Shown piece after piece: positions 55,966 to 64,000 of a stretch of 64,000 bases of DNA. Source of the stretch: Arthonia radiata. Its lineage: Eukaryota > Ascomycota > Arthoniomycetes > Arthoniales > Arthoniaceae. The stretch covers positions 1 to 64,000 of the forward strand of contig PSQN01000001.1 in NCBI GenBank assembly GCA_002989075.1, given 5' to 3'. Made by a program: the position numbers and the translations under genes. Under the pieces are notes generated by a model, which saw only the letters and a program-made list of their open reading frames with translations, was not told the DNA's origin and did no database searches. Within the stretch, counting starts at the first letter, position 1, and every line of letters begins with the position of its first letter.

Positions 55966-58212
55966 ATGTCCGCACCAGATTCGTGGGAAGACGACCAAGA
56001 CGCACAGGAAGACCTATCGAGAAGAACGCAAGCCATGAATGTCAGTCAGCAGCAGTCTGGAATATTTCCACCAGGAGCGCAGACTTTCCAACCCGGAGCG
56101 ACATTTTTTCAGCCCGGGGCACACTCCTTTCAACCGCAATATCAGCAATACGCCGGTTACGCACAGCAAGGATACGGCGGATACCCACAGTACAATCAGC
56201 AAGGCTATGGAGGTTACAACCAATTCTCCCAATATCAGCAAAATGGCTACGGTCAGCATCCACAGCAACAGCCCCAGCAACAACATTCGCAGCAGCAAAG
56301 ATACCAATCGCCACAGCAAAGGTCACAGCAGCCTCCTATGCAAGGTGGGGTCCCGCAAATAGCGAAGCGTCCCTCCGCCGGCCAGTCAGCGCAAAGCGAC
56401 AGTCAGTTAGCCACATCACAGCCCTCTGCAAACGGCACGACATCCTCCGCTCCTCCGGCGAAGACTGTTGGCGCCAGAACAATGTCCATAGCTGGTGACG
56501 GAGCGACCAAAATTGAGGCATCTGGTGCTACCAAAGTTCTCAGCATCGGCGGCGCCGCTTCATCTGCACCGGAGAAGAAGGTCGAGAAAGGTAGGATCGA
56601 AGCGCCTGAATCTACAGCAGAGAAACCGGAACTGACGCGCCCATCAGACTCTTCAACAGCTGCTGCTACAAAGTCAAGCGCGGACCTAGTCGTGCCTTCC
56701 GCAAAGACTGTTGCTGCTAAGGCTATCGAGAAGACCAGCGAAGCCGGACCTGCCTCATCGGGCAACAGCTCACCTCCATCCTCCGGTCGCAACAGCCCCA
56801 CACCACAAGAAAAACGCCAAGCCGCGCGAGATGCCGAGACCGTCGCAAAAGAGCAAACAGCAGATGTCGACGAGGAAACGCTCAAGGACATGTACGGCAA
56901 AGAGCACGTCAACGTAATCTTCCTCGGTCATGTCGATGCCGGCAAGTCTACTCTCGGTGGCAGCATCCTATACGCGACCGGCATGGTTGATGAGCGGACA
57001 ATGGAGAAGTACAAGAAAGAAGCAAAGGATGCGGGTAGAGAGACTTGGTATCTCTCTTGGGCGCTTGATCTTACCAAGGAGGAACGTGCAAAGGGAAAGA
57101 CGGTGGAGGTAGGCAGAGGATTCTTCGAGACGGAAAAGCGACGTTACTCCATCCTCGACGCTCCCGGACACAAGAATTTTGTCCCAAGCATGATCGGAGG
57201 CGCTTCTCAAGCTGATGTTGGAGTTCTGGTCATCTCAGCGCGAAAGGGTGAGTACGAAACTGGATTCGAGAAGGGAGGGCAGACACGAGAGCATGCGATG
57301 TTGGCGAAGACACTGGGCGTCAACAAGCTTGTGATCGTGGTGAACAAGATGGACGATCCGACAGTGGAATGGTCAAAAGAACGATATGAGGAGTGCACCA
57401 AGAAGCTCACGGTTTTCCTGAAAGGCAATGGCTTCAATCCCAAGACGGATTTGGCCTTCATGCCCATTTCAGCGCAAACGACAGTCGGCATCAAAGATCG
57501 GATCTCGAAAGAGATAGCACCTTGGCATGATGGGCCGTCATTGCTAGAGTACCTGGACAATATGGAGTCATTCGAACGCAAGATCAAAGCCCCTTTTATG
57601 ATGCCAATCGCGGCCAAATATCGAGAAATGGGCACGATGATTGAAGGTAAGATCGAGTCAGGTGTGCTGAAGAAGGGTGTTGCCTATATGATGATGCCTT
57701 CACGCGAGACGACACAGCTTTCGGCGCTGTACGGCGAAGGTGAGGACGAGATTGAGGCGGCAGCATGTGGCGAGCAGGTGCGGGTAAAGCTACGAAGCAT
57801 CGAAGAGGAGGATATTCTGCCAGGATTCGTGCTTTGCAGTCCAAAACGCCCAGTGCACTGCGTGAGCGCTTTCGAGGCGCAGATCGTGCTGTTAGAGCTC
57901 AAGACGATCCTCAGCGCCGGCTTCAACTGCGTAATGCATGTCCACTCAGCCACCGAAGAGGTAACTTTTGGAGATCTTTTGCACAAGTTGGAGAAGGGTA
58001 CTGGCCGCAAGAGCAAGAAGAAGCCGGGGTTCGCAACGAAGGGTATGAGCATCATCGCACGTCTCGAGGTGACGGGCAGTGCGGGGAGCGTGTGCGTTGA
58101 ACGTTTTGAGGACTACCCACAGCTAGGGCGGTTCACATTAAGAGATCAGGGCCAGACGATAGCCATCGGGAAGATCACGAAGCTTATCACAGAGCCAGCT
58201 ACAGCGTCTTAA
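55966..58212 (+). CDS. SUP35: Translation termination factor eRF3 with prion-like N-domain
   Basis: eRF3 is the GTPase that works with eRF1 to release the finished polypeptide. The 748-residue frame has no intron and starts at ATG 55966 (context CACAATGTC). Residues about 1-27 hold SAPDSWEDD. Residues about 58-125 are a Gln/Tyr/Gly/Asn-rich prion-like domain with repeats such as QQGYGGYPQYN and QQGYGGYNQFSQY. Residues about 130-305 are a charged, Ser/Ala-rich M domain. The GTPase core begins after KDMYGKEHVNVIFLG: G1 GHVDAGKST (about 320), G3 DAPGHKNF (about 397) and G4 NKMD (about 457). Beta-barrel domains 2 and 3 follow and end FTLRDQGQTIAIGKI. The C-terminal size agrees with yeast Sup35. 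Confidence 0.97.
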   Translation: MSAPDSWEDDQDAQEDLSRRTQAMNVSQQQSGIFPPGAQTFQPGATFFQPGAHSFQPQYQQYAGYAQQGYGGYPQYNQQGYGGYNQFSQYQQNGYGQHPQQQPQQQHSQQQRYQSPQQRSQQPPMQGGVPQIAKRPSAGQSAQSDSQLATSQPSANGTTSSAPPAKTVGARTMSIAGDGATKIEASGATKVLSIGGAASSAPEKKVEKGRIEAPESTAEKPELTRPSDSSTAAATKSSADLVVPSAKTVAAKAIEKTSEAGPASSGNSSPPSSGRNSPTPQEKRQAARDAETVAKEQTADVDEETLKDMYGKEHVNVIFLGHVDAGKSTLGGSILYATGMVDERTMEKYKKEAKDAGRETWYLSWALDLTKEERAKGKTVEVGRGFFETEKRRYSILDAPGHKNFVPSMIGGASQADVGVLVISARKGEYETGFEKGGQTREHAMLAKTLGVNKLVIVVNKMDDPTVEWSKERYEECTKKLTVFLKGNGFNPKTDLAFMPISAQTTVGIKDRISKEIAPWHDGPSLLEYLDNMESFERKIKAPFMMPIAAKYREMGTMIEGKIESGVLKKGVAYMMMPSRETTQLSALYGEGEDEIEAAACGEQVRVKLRSIEEEDILPGFVLCSPKRPVHCVSAFEAQIVLLELKTILSAGFNCVMHVHSATEEVTFGDLLHKLEKGTGRKSKKKPGFATKGMSIIARLEVTGSAGSVCVERFEDYPQLGRFTLRDQGQTIAIGKITKLITEPATAS

Positions 58213-58629
58213 GGTGGGGCATGTGGTCGGCGCATATAGCGATGAATCATGAACAATCTCACAGCTTGGGCTGGTGAGCACAACCCAATGGCATGGCATC
58301 AACGCGTTGCTCTCGCTGAGCAAACTGACACTTGCTCTTATTGTGCTTGCCCCCACGAAACTGTGCATATCATGATCAGTTGCCAGGGCCATCAGCATGG
58401 CCATTGTGTTGCAGAAGCAATGTTGAAATTCGAAGAAAGCCCATGCTACGCCAGCTTTTCAGCATCTGTACGACCGTTCCAGACATTGAGAGGCTTCTAT
58501 AACCATGCTCGAAATCTGGCACATCCCGCCATCTAGAAGCCTAGCATCTTGGGTAGTTTTACTAATGTGAGCAAGCGCTTTCCGACCGGTATCTCTTTCT
58601 GAGAGGCACAATACGTGGGAGAAAGACGA
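58213..58629. other. Convergent 3' spacer between SUP35 and SAF4
   Basis: The stop codons of two convergent genes face each other across 417 bp. A 95-codon ORF at 58249-58536 lies here but has no recognisable domain and is probably 3' UTR. Confidence 0.5.
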
Positions 58630-59568
58630 TCACCATTCATCCTCTTGGTAGCCCACAAGAGGCTGTTTGATTATTTTGTCTTTGCTGTGCTCGTTATCTA
58701 TATCATCATCGGTATTCCTTAACCTTCGTCGTTGTCCCTGCTGAGCTTGTATTGGTTTGACGTTGACGCCGAATGCTGGCTTTTCCCCGCCATGGCCTGT
58801 CCATACATCCTCCAACATTCGCTCTCTCGTATTGTGTCTCACCATCTTCCCAAAGTCTTCCATTTTTACCCGCTTATTGACTTGCCCTTGCAGCTCACCT
58901 GACCGTTTTGCTGCTTCCTCGTCCGTCTTTTTCTGCTCTCGAAATTGCGACCTCAGCTTCTTGTTCCACGCGTCCGGGTCCCTCCGAAACCGATCACTCT
59001 CTACCCTCAGCTCCGCCACTCGATCTACCGAATCCACCTTCATCCGCTTTTTCCTCTCGAAATCTGATAGCACTTGCTCCCTCGCCTCGAATCTCTCCTC
59101 GCTCAGTCCACCGTGCGGATCTTTTGGCTGCCACAACACTGTCCCCTCCTCATCGAGCCCACTAACTTCACCAGTACCATAATCTCTCTTCTTCGCCCCT
59201 TCAGTGACCACCCACGCCTCTCCCATCTCAGCCTTGCCCTCCTTCGCCTCCCGCGCCTTTTTCGGATCATTTCTGATTTCAATCCATGTACCGCACGGTA
59301 TGTGCTTGAAGCGGAATGAAAACACAGGCGTGGAGAAGTAGTTGCCCACGCGCTTCTTCTCGGCGTTGAAGCGTACGCCGACGGCTATGAGCTTGGAGGT
59401 GGAGTGCTCGGGGCAGGCGGCGCACCAGATTGCGACAGGGAGCTCAAATCGAATGGTGTTCTGAGCGGGCTTTTGCCATTTGCGAGTGCGCGAATTCGTG
59501 TCTGATGACGATAGTGAAGGGTCAAGAGTGGATGGTGGGATGTAGCGACCCATATTGAAGCCTTGCAT
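58630..59568 (-). CDS. SAF4: Splicing factor of the Yju2/CWC16 family, Saf4/CCDC130 type
   Basis: The family binds the spliceosome around the first catalytic step. The ATG at 59568 is chosen because members start MQGFNMGRYIPP; an open frame upstream has other residues not found in the family. The protein has 312 residues. The conserved N-terminal domain shows WCAACPEH (Cys 49 and 52), GVRFNAEKKRVGNYFSTPVF, then FKHIPCGTWIEIRNDP. The second zinc half reads His-x-x-Cys rather than Cys-x-x-Cys, which I believe is usual for filamentous fungal members. Then comes AWVVTEGAKKRDYGTG. The C-terminal half is a charged coiled coil (DAWNKKLRSQFREQKK) ending with a basic, disordered tail. Confidence 0.87.
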   Translation of the reverse strand: MQGFNMGRYIPPSTLDPSLSSSDTNSRTRKWQKPAQNTIRFELPVAIWCAACPEHSTSKLIAVGVRFNAEKKRVGNYFSTPVFSFRFKHIPCGTWIEIRNDPKKAREAKEGKAEMGEAWVVTEGAKKRDYGTGEVSGLDEEGTVLWQPKDPHGGLSEERFEAREQVLSDFERKKRMKVDSVDRVAELRVESDRFRRDPDAWNKKLRSQFREQKKTDEEAAKRSGELQGQVNKRVKMEDFGKMVRHNTRERMLEDVWTGHGGEKPAFGVNVKPIQAQQGQRRRLRNTDDDIDNEHSKDKIIKQPLVGYQEDEW

Positions 59569-61665
59569 GGTGATGGTTGTGGTCCTTCGTGGACGTGCGG
59601 CTCTGGTCGTCCTAACGCGAATGGATACAGCGAGCAAGAATATCCTCTGCGAATTATGGCCGTCTAGGGATGCATGGCTGGTGTCTTGTCAGTCGGGGCT
59701 ACCTTATGATGGTGGTATACTGCGATGCTTCTCCGATGAGCGCGTGGAATGCTGTACTTGGTTATTGCTTGGACAATTGTAGATCTCCGAAGTGCCAAGA
59801 GCTTGACTGCTTTGGGAAATATGAAAATACTCTTGGTCTCCCTACTCTCCATCGAAACGCATATGTCAGCCTGATTTCACCGCGCCGAAATTGCTTTGTG
59901 TCAAATTGTTGTTGTAGTCCAGAATTAAGACGTCTTGGGCCACGAAGCGTACGCCGAGGCCGTGCATCCTAAGGTAAGATACAGGTAATCGATGTGCATC
60001 CACTTGCAAGGTGGCTGCGTAACCCAGATCAAGGTCCAAAAAGCCAACGTCTGCCAGCTCTAGACGTATCTGCTGGTCCATCTGTGACACTGTAGCAAAA
60101 TTCATCGCCCTGAACCCCTGCTATGTACAGATATGTTCTCTCCATCATACTGTCTCTCAATTTCATTTTCCAGTATCGTTTACACTACAAGCAGACTCTC
60201 ATGACTTCCCTGGCTATTGAGAGAGCCGCTCGCCAGATCCGAGTTCCCATTCTGCCATTGTGGGCGATAAGGCCGCGCTTTGCGGGTGTAGTCCAACGTT
60301 GAACGTCATGTCCAAGGGGCGCGTCCGGCGTCAGCTGGGCTGCTGCCAATTTACTTCCCAGCAGGCATGCCACGGTATACATCTTCGATCTGAAGCCGTT
60401 AGCAGCGGTTCTATACAGGCAGCTCGAGTAAATTTACTGCAATGCCACACCACGGACATCAATTCAGACAGTGCTGAATCGAATACCCTTCATCGACTTC
60501 TGCAGGATCAAAGCCGGCTTTTCAGGTAATCGAACAGAGTTTGAGGCGAGAAGACATTCCACGAACATGGCAGCCTCGTTGAACCAACTACGACCAGGTG
60601 AAACTGATGGTACGCGGGCTCGCAACGTCGAAGAAGAGCGCCCGTTATCATATACCCGAACGAGATGGTGGTGGTCATATCGATGTTGCGGCGGCTCGTC
60701 GGTGTAAAGTCTGGAGAATCACGTCACCGTTCCTCGAGCGTGCAAATATTCGCATGTTGCTGGACCGCATGCACAGGAGCGCTTTGTGGGCAGTTGCTCA
60801 TTTCTTCAAATAACGAATCTTGCAAATGAAGATATTCGCAGAATATTCAAGATGGCATTACGATAGATGCCGAGGCCGCAGCAAGTCTTCACATCGGGCC
60901 AGCTGACTCCTGCTCGCTGTGCCAAGTGCTAGCTATTTTAAAGAGGCACGGGACAACAAGCCGCTGTTCCTCGAGACCGCACAGTAGGCGCTAAAAGACG
61001 TGAACGCACCGAGTGAGTAATGCCTGGGCTGGTTTGTGATCCTACAGCTATAAGGCCATCACTACTCACAGGGAGATGGCAGTGTCATGCGATGCAACAA
61101 GCTCATCCGACGATGTTACTCTGGCAGGCGTCTACTCCGTCACTGCGCTTGAAGACTATCCCGTCGAGAGCCGTAGCAGGCGCATTTTGACGATGACTTC
61201 GGTAAGAGTATTGTTCCAAACGGCTCTGGAAGGGGCGGTCCTTTTCGATCGTCGGAGACAAGTTTCGGGAGATAGAAGAGCAAATGATCCTAACGCAAAA
61301 AGGTGTCTTGGTGACTAAAACACTGAACGAGTGTCCAGGTGGCAGAGCGCTTTCAGTCCCCAGGCTTCGCGGCAATGGATGGGATAAGAGATTCTGAATT
61401 CTGCGGCCAAAAATATCAGATCAGGCAGGGGCAGAGGGCTCGGTGCAAGATTTCCATACAGGTGGAGATGCATGCAGTGGCATCCTCGAGGGCTCGGTTG
61501 GCCGGATCAAGCACAATTGCAGATATCTCGTTCAGCTGACTTCAATCAAAGTTCAAGTATTGCACGGGATCCTGGCATTGATCGTTCGAACTGGATTGGA
61601 CTTAGTAGCAATGTTCGTTAAATCTATCAGCTCCTCATGAACTGCAGTCTGCGGTTCCGCCCTTC
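59569..61665. other. 2.1-kb intergenic region without a supported gene
   Basis: Composition is normal and not RIP-like. Many small ORFs occur on both strands (for example 60471-60813 plus, 61076-61318 plus and 59866-60105 minus), none longer than about 100 codons and none with a known domain. I see no tRNA, repeat or transposon in it. It may contain an unrecognised non-coding RNA or simply long flanking regions of SAF4 and the next gene. Confidence 0.5.
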
Positions 61666-63126
61666 TCACTGGCTGCTACTGCCCATCAATTGGCTCGCTG
61701 TGATGATGTCCGCGCTGTCATTGATAGACGCAATTTGTGTTCTGTTGTCGAGCAGGCTGGCTGGAAAAGTTGAATCGAGAGTGTCTTGCCATCGATTCCG
61801 GGTCTCGGTTGGCGAGCTGTTAAACGGCGGAGACGAGACGGGACGGTACGATTGCGGTTCTTGCGCAGAGGAGTACGACTGATGCTTCAATGGTGACCCT
61901 CGCCGTACTGGTCGCGGTGAGACAAACTCTACCGTGCTTGCCTGCGATGTGCGCACTGTTTGCCCTGGCTCGTCGTGCAGCTGGTGTATCCCCGTGGTGT
62001 CTGCACTTGTGCTGTGTCGTAATGTTCGGACAGGCGTCAGGGACCCCTTGTCGAGTTTCCGCATACTCGTTGTGCCGATAGTATTCCTCAGCCGACCAGG
62101 CGCAAGCGAGCTCGCCCTGGGCAGGCTCGCCCGTGGGACACTACTATGCTTGATACTCTTCGTCGGTGAGCCGGCACTCACTTCCTCCTCACCATCGCCG
62201 CTTGAATCAGACATATAGTTCTCGTTGTCGCTGTAGTATTCTTGATCGCTTCCCTGCGTATCCTGTTCGACAGGCTTGGGGTTCCCCTTGCCGCTGCTCT
62301 TCTGTGATGAAGCCGACTCTATGTCACGCATTGCTAGAACGTTAGGATGTATTTCCGAAAGCGGCGTACGATGCAGAGTCTGATGCTCTTCGGGCGTTTG
62401 CTGTGGGCTCTGCCGAGACTGATGCGTCACAGGTGATTGTCGTGCGCTGAGCGGCGTCCCAGCGGGAGATTGTGACGATGGTATCTCGGCTTTGATGCGC
62501 CGCGCTGGTGTACTCGGAGGATGCAGTATGGCTGACGGGGGTGCTGTTGACTGTGGCGACAGGAGACGGTGTCGTTGATGGCGTGGTGATGACCGATTCC
62601 CTCTCGCTGGCCACACTGGACTGCTAGTTTCTGATAAGCGATCTTCGAGCTGCGTCTGCTGCTCGTTGTATAGTGCGTCGTATTGCACATCATCCATTTC
62701 ATCCTCCATCACTGACCAGTCTTCTCCGTCTCGCAGCAGAAAGCCGTCCATTTGAGTCAAGGTTTGTTGTCGTTTACGTTCAGCTTCACTGAGAGAGTTG
62801 CGAGTGCGTCTTCGTTTTGATGGCGGCTGCTCCCAATCCTCCTCTTCGCTATTCACCTCTCCTCCACTTTTCTCTCCCACCTCCCCGTCAAAGCTCCCTT
62901 CGTTCTGATTCTCACCTTCGAGATGTGAATCGGGATCAAGATGTGCGAAGTCGAGCTGTGTCAAGGTTGATTGCCTGCCTTTTCTGATAGCGCCAGCGTC
63001 GGTAGACCGTAAACGAGTGTTTTGCGACCTTTGACGAAAGTGTTGCTGTCGAGGAGCAGCAGGCGCAGAAGAATAGAGCCTGGACTTTGGTGCTCGGGCG
63101 GACGACCTTCGGTTGGCGGGGGCCAT
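61666..63126 (-). CDS. Disordered nuclear-type protein with duplicated TLTQ-[LM]-D motif
   Basis: The ATG at 63126 is chosen because the frame upstream has no ATG; it gives 486 residues. I recognise no catalytic domain. The sequence is low in hydrophobics and rich in Ser, Gln, Pro and Arg, hence largely disordered. The motif Q-x-T-L-T-Q-[LM]-D occurs twice, at about residues 52-60 (QSTLTQLDF) and 120-130 (QQTLTQMDGFL), separated by an acidic stretch and a likely nuclear localisation signal PPSKRRRTRN. Later parts contain many SP and TP sites (SSQSPAGTPLSARQSP), suggesting phosphorylation by proline-directed kinases. The C-terminus has WQDTLDSTFP and ADIITASQLMGSSS. It is divergent from the RAD4-like gene, 347 bp away. 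Confidence 0.7.
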   Translation of the reverse strand: MAPANRRSSARAPKSRLYSSAPAAPRQQHFRQRSQNTRLRSTDAGAIRKGRQSTLTQLDFAHLDPDSHLEGENQNEGSFDGEVGEKSGGEVNSEEEDWEQPPSKRRRTRNSLSEAERKRQQTLTQMDGFLLRDGEDWSVMEDEMDDVQYDALYNEQQTQLEDRLSETSSPVWPARGNRSSPRHQRHRLLSPQSTAPPSAILHPPSTPARRIKAEIPSSQSPAGTPLSARQSPVTHQSRQSPQQTPEEHQTLHRTPLSEIHPNVLAMRDIESASSQKSSGKGNPKPVEQDTQGSDQEYYSDNENYMSDSSGDGEEEVSAGSPTKSIKHSSVPRASLPRASSLAPGRLRNTIGTTSMRKLDKGSLTPVRTLRHSTSADTTGIHQLHDEPGQTVRTSQASTVEFVSPRPVRRGSPLKHQSYSSAQEPQSYRPVSSPPFNSSPTETRNRWQDTLDSTFPASLLDNRTQIASINDSADIITASQLMGSSSQ

Positions 63127-63473
63127 CGAGGATAGGTTGAGGATAGGTTTGGGCACTTGGGTTAGGATAGGTCGGGACTTGCGGGATGGCTGGACTGGTG
63201 AGAAATTGGGGTGGCTAGAGATCCCACTTACGACGCGTCAACTTCGCGTAAATCGACGCGAGGCCACGCGAGGCCGGCGTTTAGTCACTTAGTGTACCTA
63301 TGTCTTGGCATCTGATAATGTCAAATGTCAAATGACAATGTCTGTGATTATACTTTGAATGCGTACTTCGTGCCCAAATTCAGGTGCCACTGAGCATAAA
63401 CCCCCTCAATTTTTAACATCTCGCGAAGCTTGATTCATTCCAAGGGGTATTATGCTTCGTAACAGCCTTCAAC
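63127..63473. promoter_or_regulatory. Shared promoter region with an MluI (MCB) box
   Basis: These 347 bp separate two divergent starts. ACGCGT, the core bound by the G1/S factor MBF, is at 63233-63238. Close by, ACGCGAGGCC occurs twice in tandem-like spacing (about 63257-63274). An MCB fits a DNA-repair gene that is induced at G1/S, but a hexamer of this kind can occur by chance. Confidence 0.35.
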
Positions 63474-64000
63474 ATGGCTCGAGCCAAACCATCGCGAGCC
63501 GATGGAACCACCTCCAGACGAGCGCAGGCCACGAAGATCCCGGATAGCGTCTATAGAAGTCTCGCCTTGGATGTCACTTCTAGTGACAGTCATTTACAAG
63601 GAGAAAGACCCTTGAAGCGGCGCCGAGTAGCTGGCGACGCGCCCGAGCATGAAGAGGTCGGGCCGAGAGCTGAGAGAGCGCCACACCCGCCTACTGATGC
63701 TGCTGGATCAATCGACCTCGCAGAATTCGAGCCTCAAGAAGACCAGACGATCCTCAGTCGCCTCAATGGAAGTCTCACCTCCGCAGCATTCAGCGATGAT
63801 GAAGCACTATCTTCGCACGGCGCACAGGTCGTATATGACGATAGCGAGAGCTCCGAGGATGGGGATGACGAGGAGGACGGAGGCTGGGAAAAATTGTTCA
63901 GTGAACCTGATCAAGTGCCTGAAAATGCGGCTGAAAATAAGGATAAGGCTGGGGATAGGATACAGCTCGACTTGAGCACGAAGACGGACACCCCTTTGGG
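63474..64000 (+). CDS. 5' part of a probable RAD4/XPC DNA-repair protein
   Basis: An ATG at 63474 opens a frame that runs without a stop to the window end (175 codons visible). The N-terminus is basic (MARAKPSRAD), followed by KIPDSVYRSL and the nuclear localisation-like GERPLKRRRVAG. Then comes an acidic stretch (YDDSESSEDGDDEEDGG) with WEKLF and finally IQLDLSTKTDTPL. This order, a VY-x-x-L motif, PLKRRRV, an acidic patch around Trp and a following I-x-L-x-L strand, resembles the N-terminus of ascomycete Rad4, the nucleotide excision repair damage sensor. The transglutaminase-like and BHD domains that would prove it lie beyond the window. The call is therefore provisional. Confidence 0.45.
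   Translation, partial: MARAKPSRADGTTSRRAQATKIPDSVYRSLALDVTSSDSHLQGERPLKRRRVAGDAPEHEEVGPRAERAPHPPTDAAGSIDLAEFEPQEDQTILSRLNGSLTSAAFSDDEALSSHGAQVVYDDSESSEDGDDEEDGGWEKLFSEPDQVPENAAENKDKAGDRIQLDLSTKTDTPL

Noticed and set aside
56403-56912. 170-codon minus-strand ORF inside SUP35
   Set aside because: It is antisense to the low-complexity M domain of SUP35; its Ala/Ser/Val-rich product mirrors the codon bias of the real gene.
58249-58536. 95-codon ORF with several Cys and His after SUP35
   Set aside because: No ordered zinc-finger spacing and no homologue recognised; it lies in a convergent 3' spacer.
1-64000. Search for CRISPR arrays, bacterial operons, tRNA and rRNA genes
   Set aside because: The window is eukaryotic; no spaced direct repeats, no tRNA B-box with matching cloverleaf and no rRNA sequence were recognised by eye.

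Overview
The window is the left end of a chromosome of a filamentous ascomycete. It opens with about 15 copies of the C-rich telomere repeat CCCTAA. Genes carry short introns (50-140 bp) with fungal splice sites. AT-rich blocks are full of repeat-induced point mutation (RIP): retrotransposon copies differ almost only by C-to-T and G-to-A changes, and their reading frames are broken mainly by TAG and TAA. The protein set (Saf4, Yrb30, Med7, Sup35, Ind1) suggests Pezizomycotina; Dothideomycetes is my guess from sequence style, not a demonstrated placement.

Layout. 1-3448: telomere and RIP-degraded subtelomere. 3449-5896: a 3' Copia fragment that has cut off an arylsulfotransferase-like gene, leaving a chimeric open frame. 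5897-22876: ordinary gene block with a PLOD-like glycosyltransferase, a PAP2 lipid phosphatase, BFR2, a BSD-domain protein, a SUKH/SMI1 protein, IND1, a short-chain dehydrogenase, MED7, a doubtful small ORF and a six-exon YRB30-like gene. 22877-55640: a 33-kb AT-rich island of nested LTR retrotransposons. 55641-64000: a second gene block with SUP35/eRF3, SAF4, a disordered nuclear-type protein and the start of a probable RAD4/XPC gene that runs off the window.

The island can be resolved from target-site duplications (TSDs) and from empty sites in sister copies. Copia-1 (23406-29297, TSD AATAC) carries a solo LTR of an unrelated family (24176-24647, TSD CCCTT). A Copia solo LTR (30786-39311, TSD ATAGT) is split by Gypsy-A (31154-39165, minus strand, TSD ATAAG). 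Copia-2 (42554-54878, flanks do not match) is split by Gypsy-B (43580-50484, plus strand, TSD TATAC, with a chromodomain). Both Copia copies with a preserved 5' leader have a primer-binding site complementary to the anticodon stem-loop of initiator tRNA-Met, meaning half-tRNA priming as in Drosophila copia. Gypsy-A appears to carry an extra reading frame antisense to its gag-pol. A tract of about 395 bp is identical, RIP mutations included, between two otherwise diverged Copia copies.

The host genes are mostly single-copy housekeeping genes: ribosome biogenesis (BFR2), Ran-dependent transport (YRB30), transcription (MED7), translation termination (SUP35), splicing (SAF4), complex I assembly (IND1) and DNA repair (RAD4-like). 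They form no obvious functional cluster. No tRNA, rRNA or CRISPR array was recognised.
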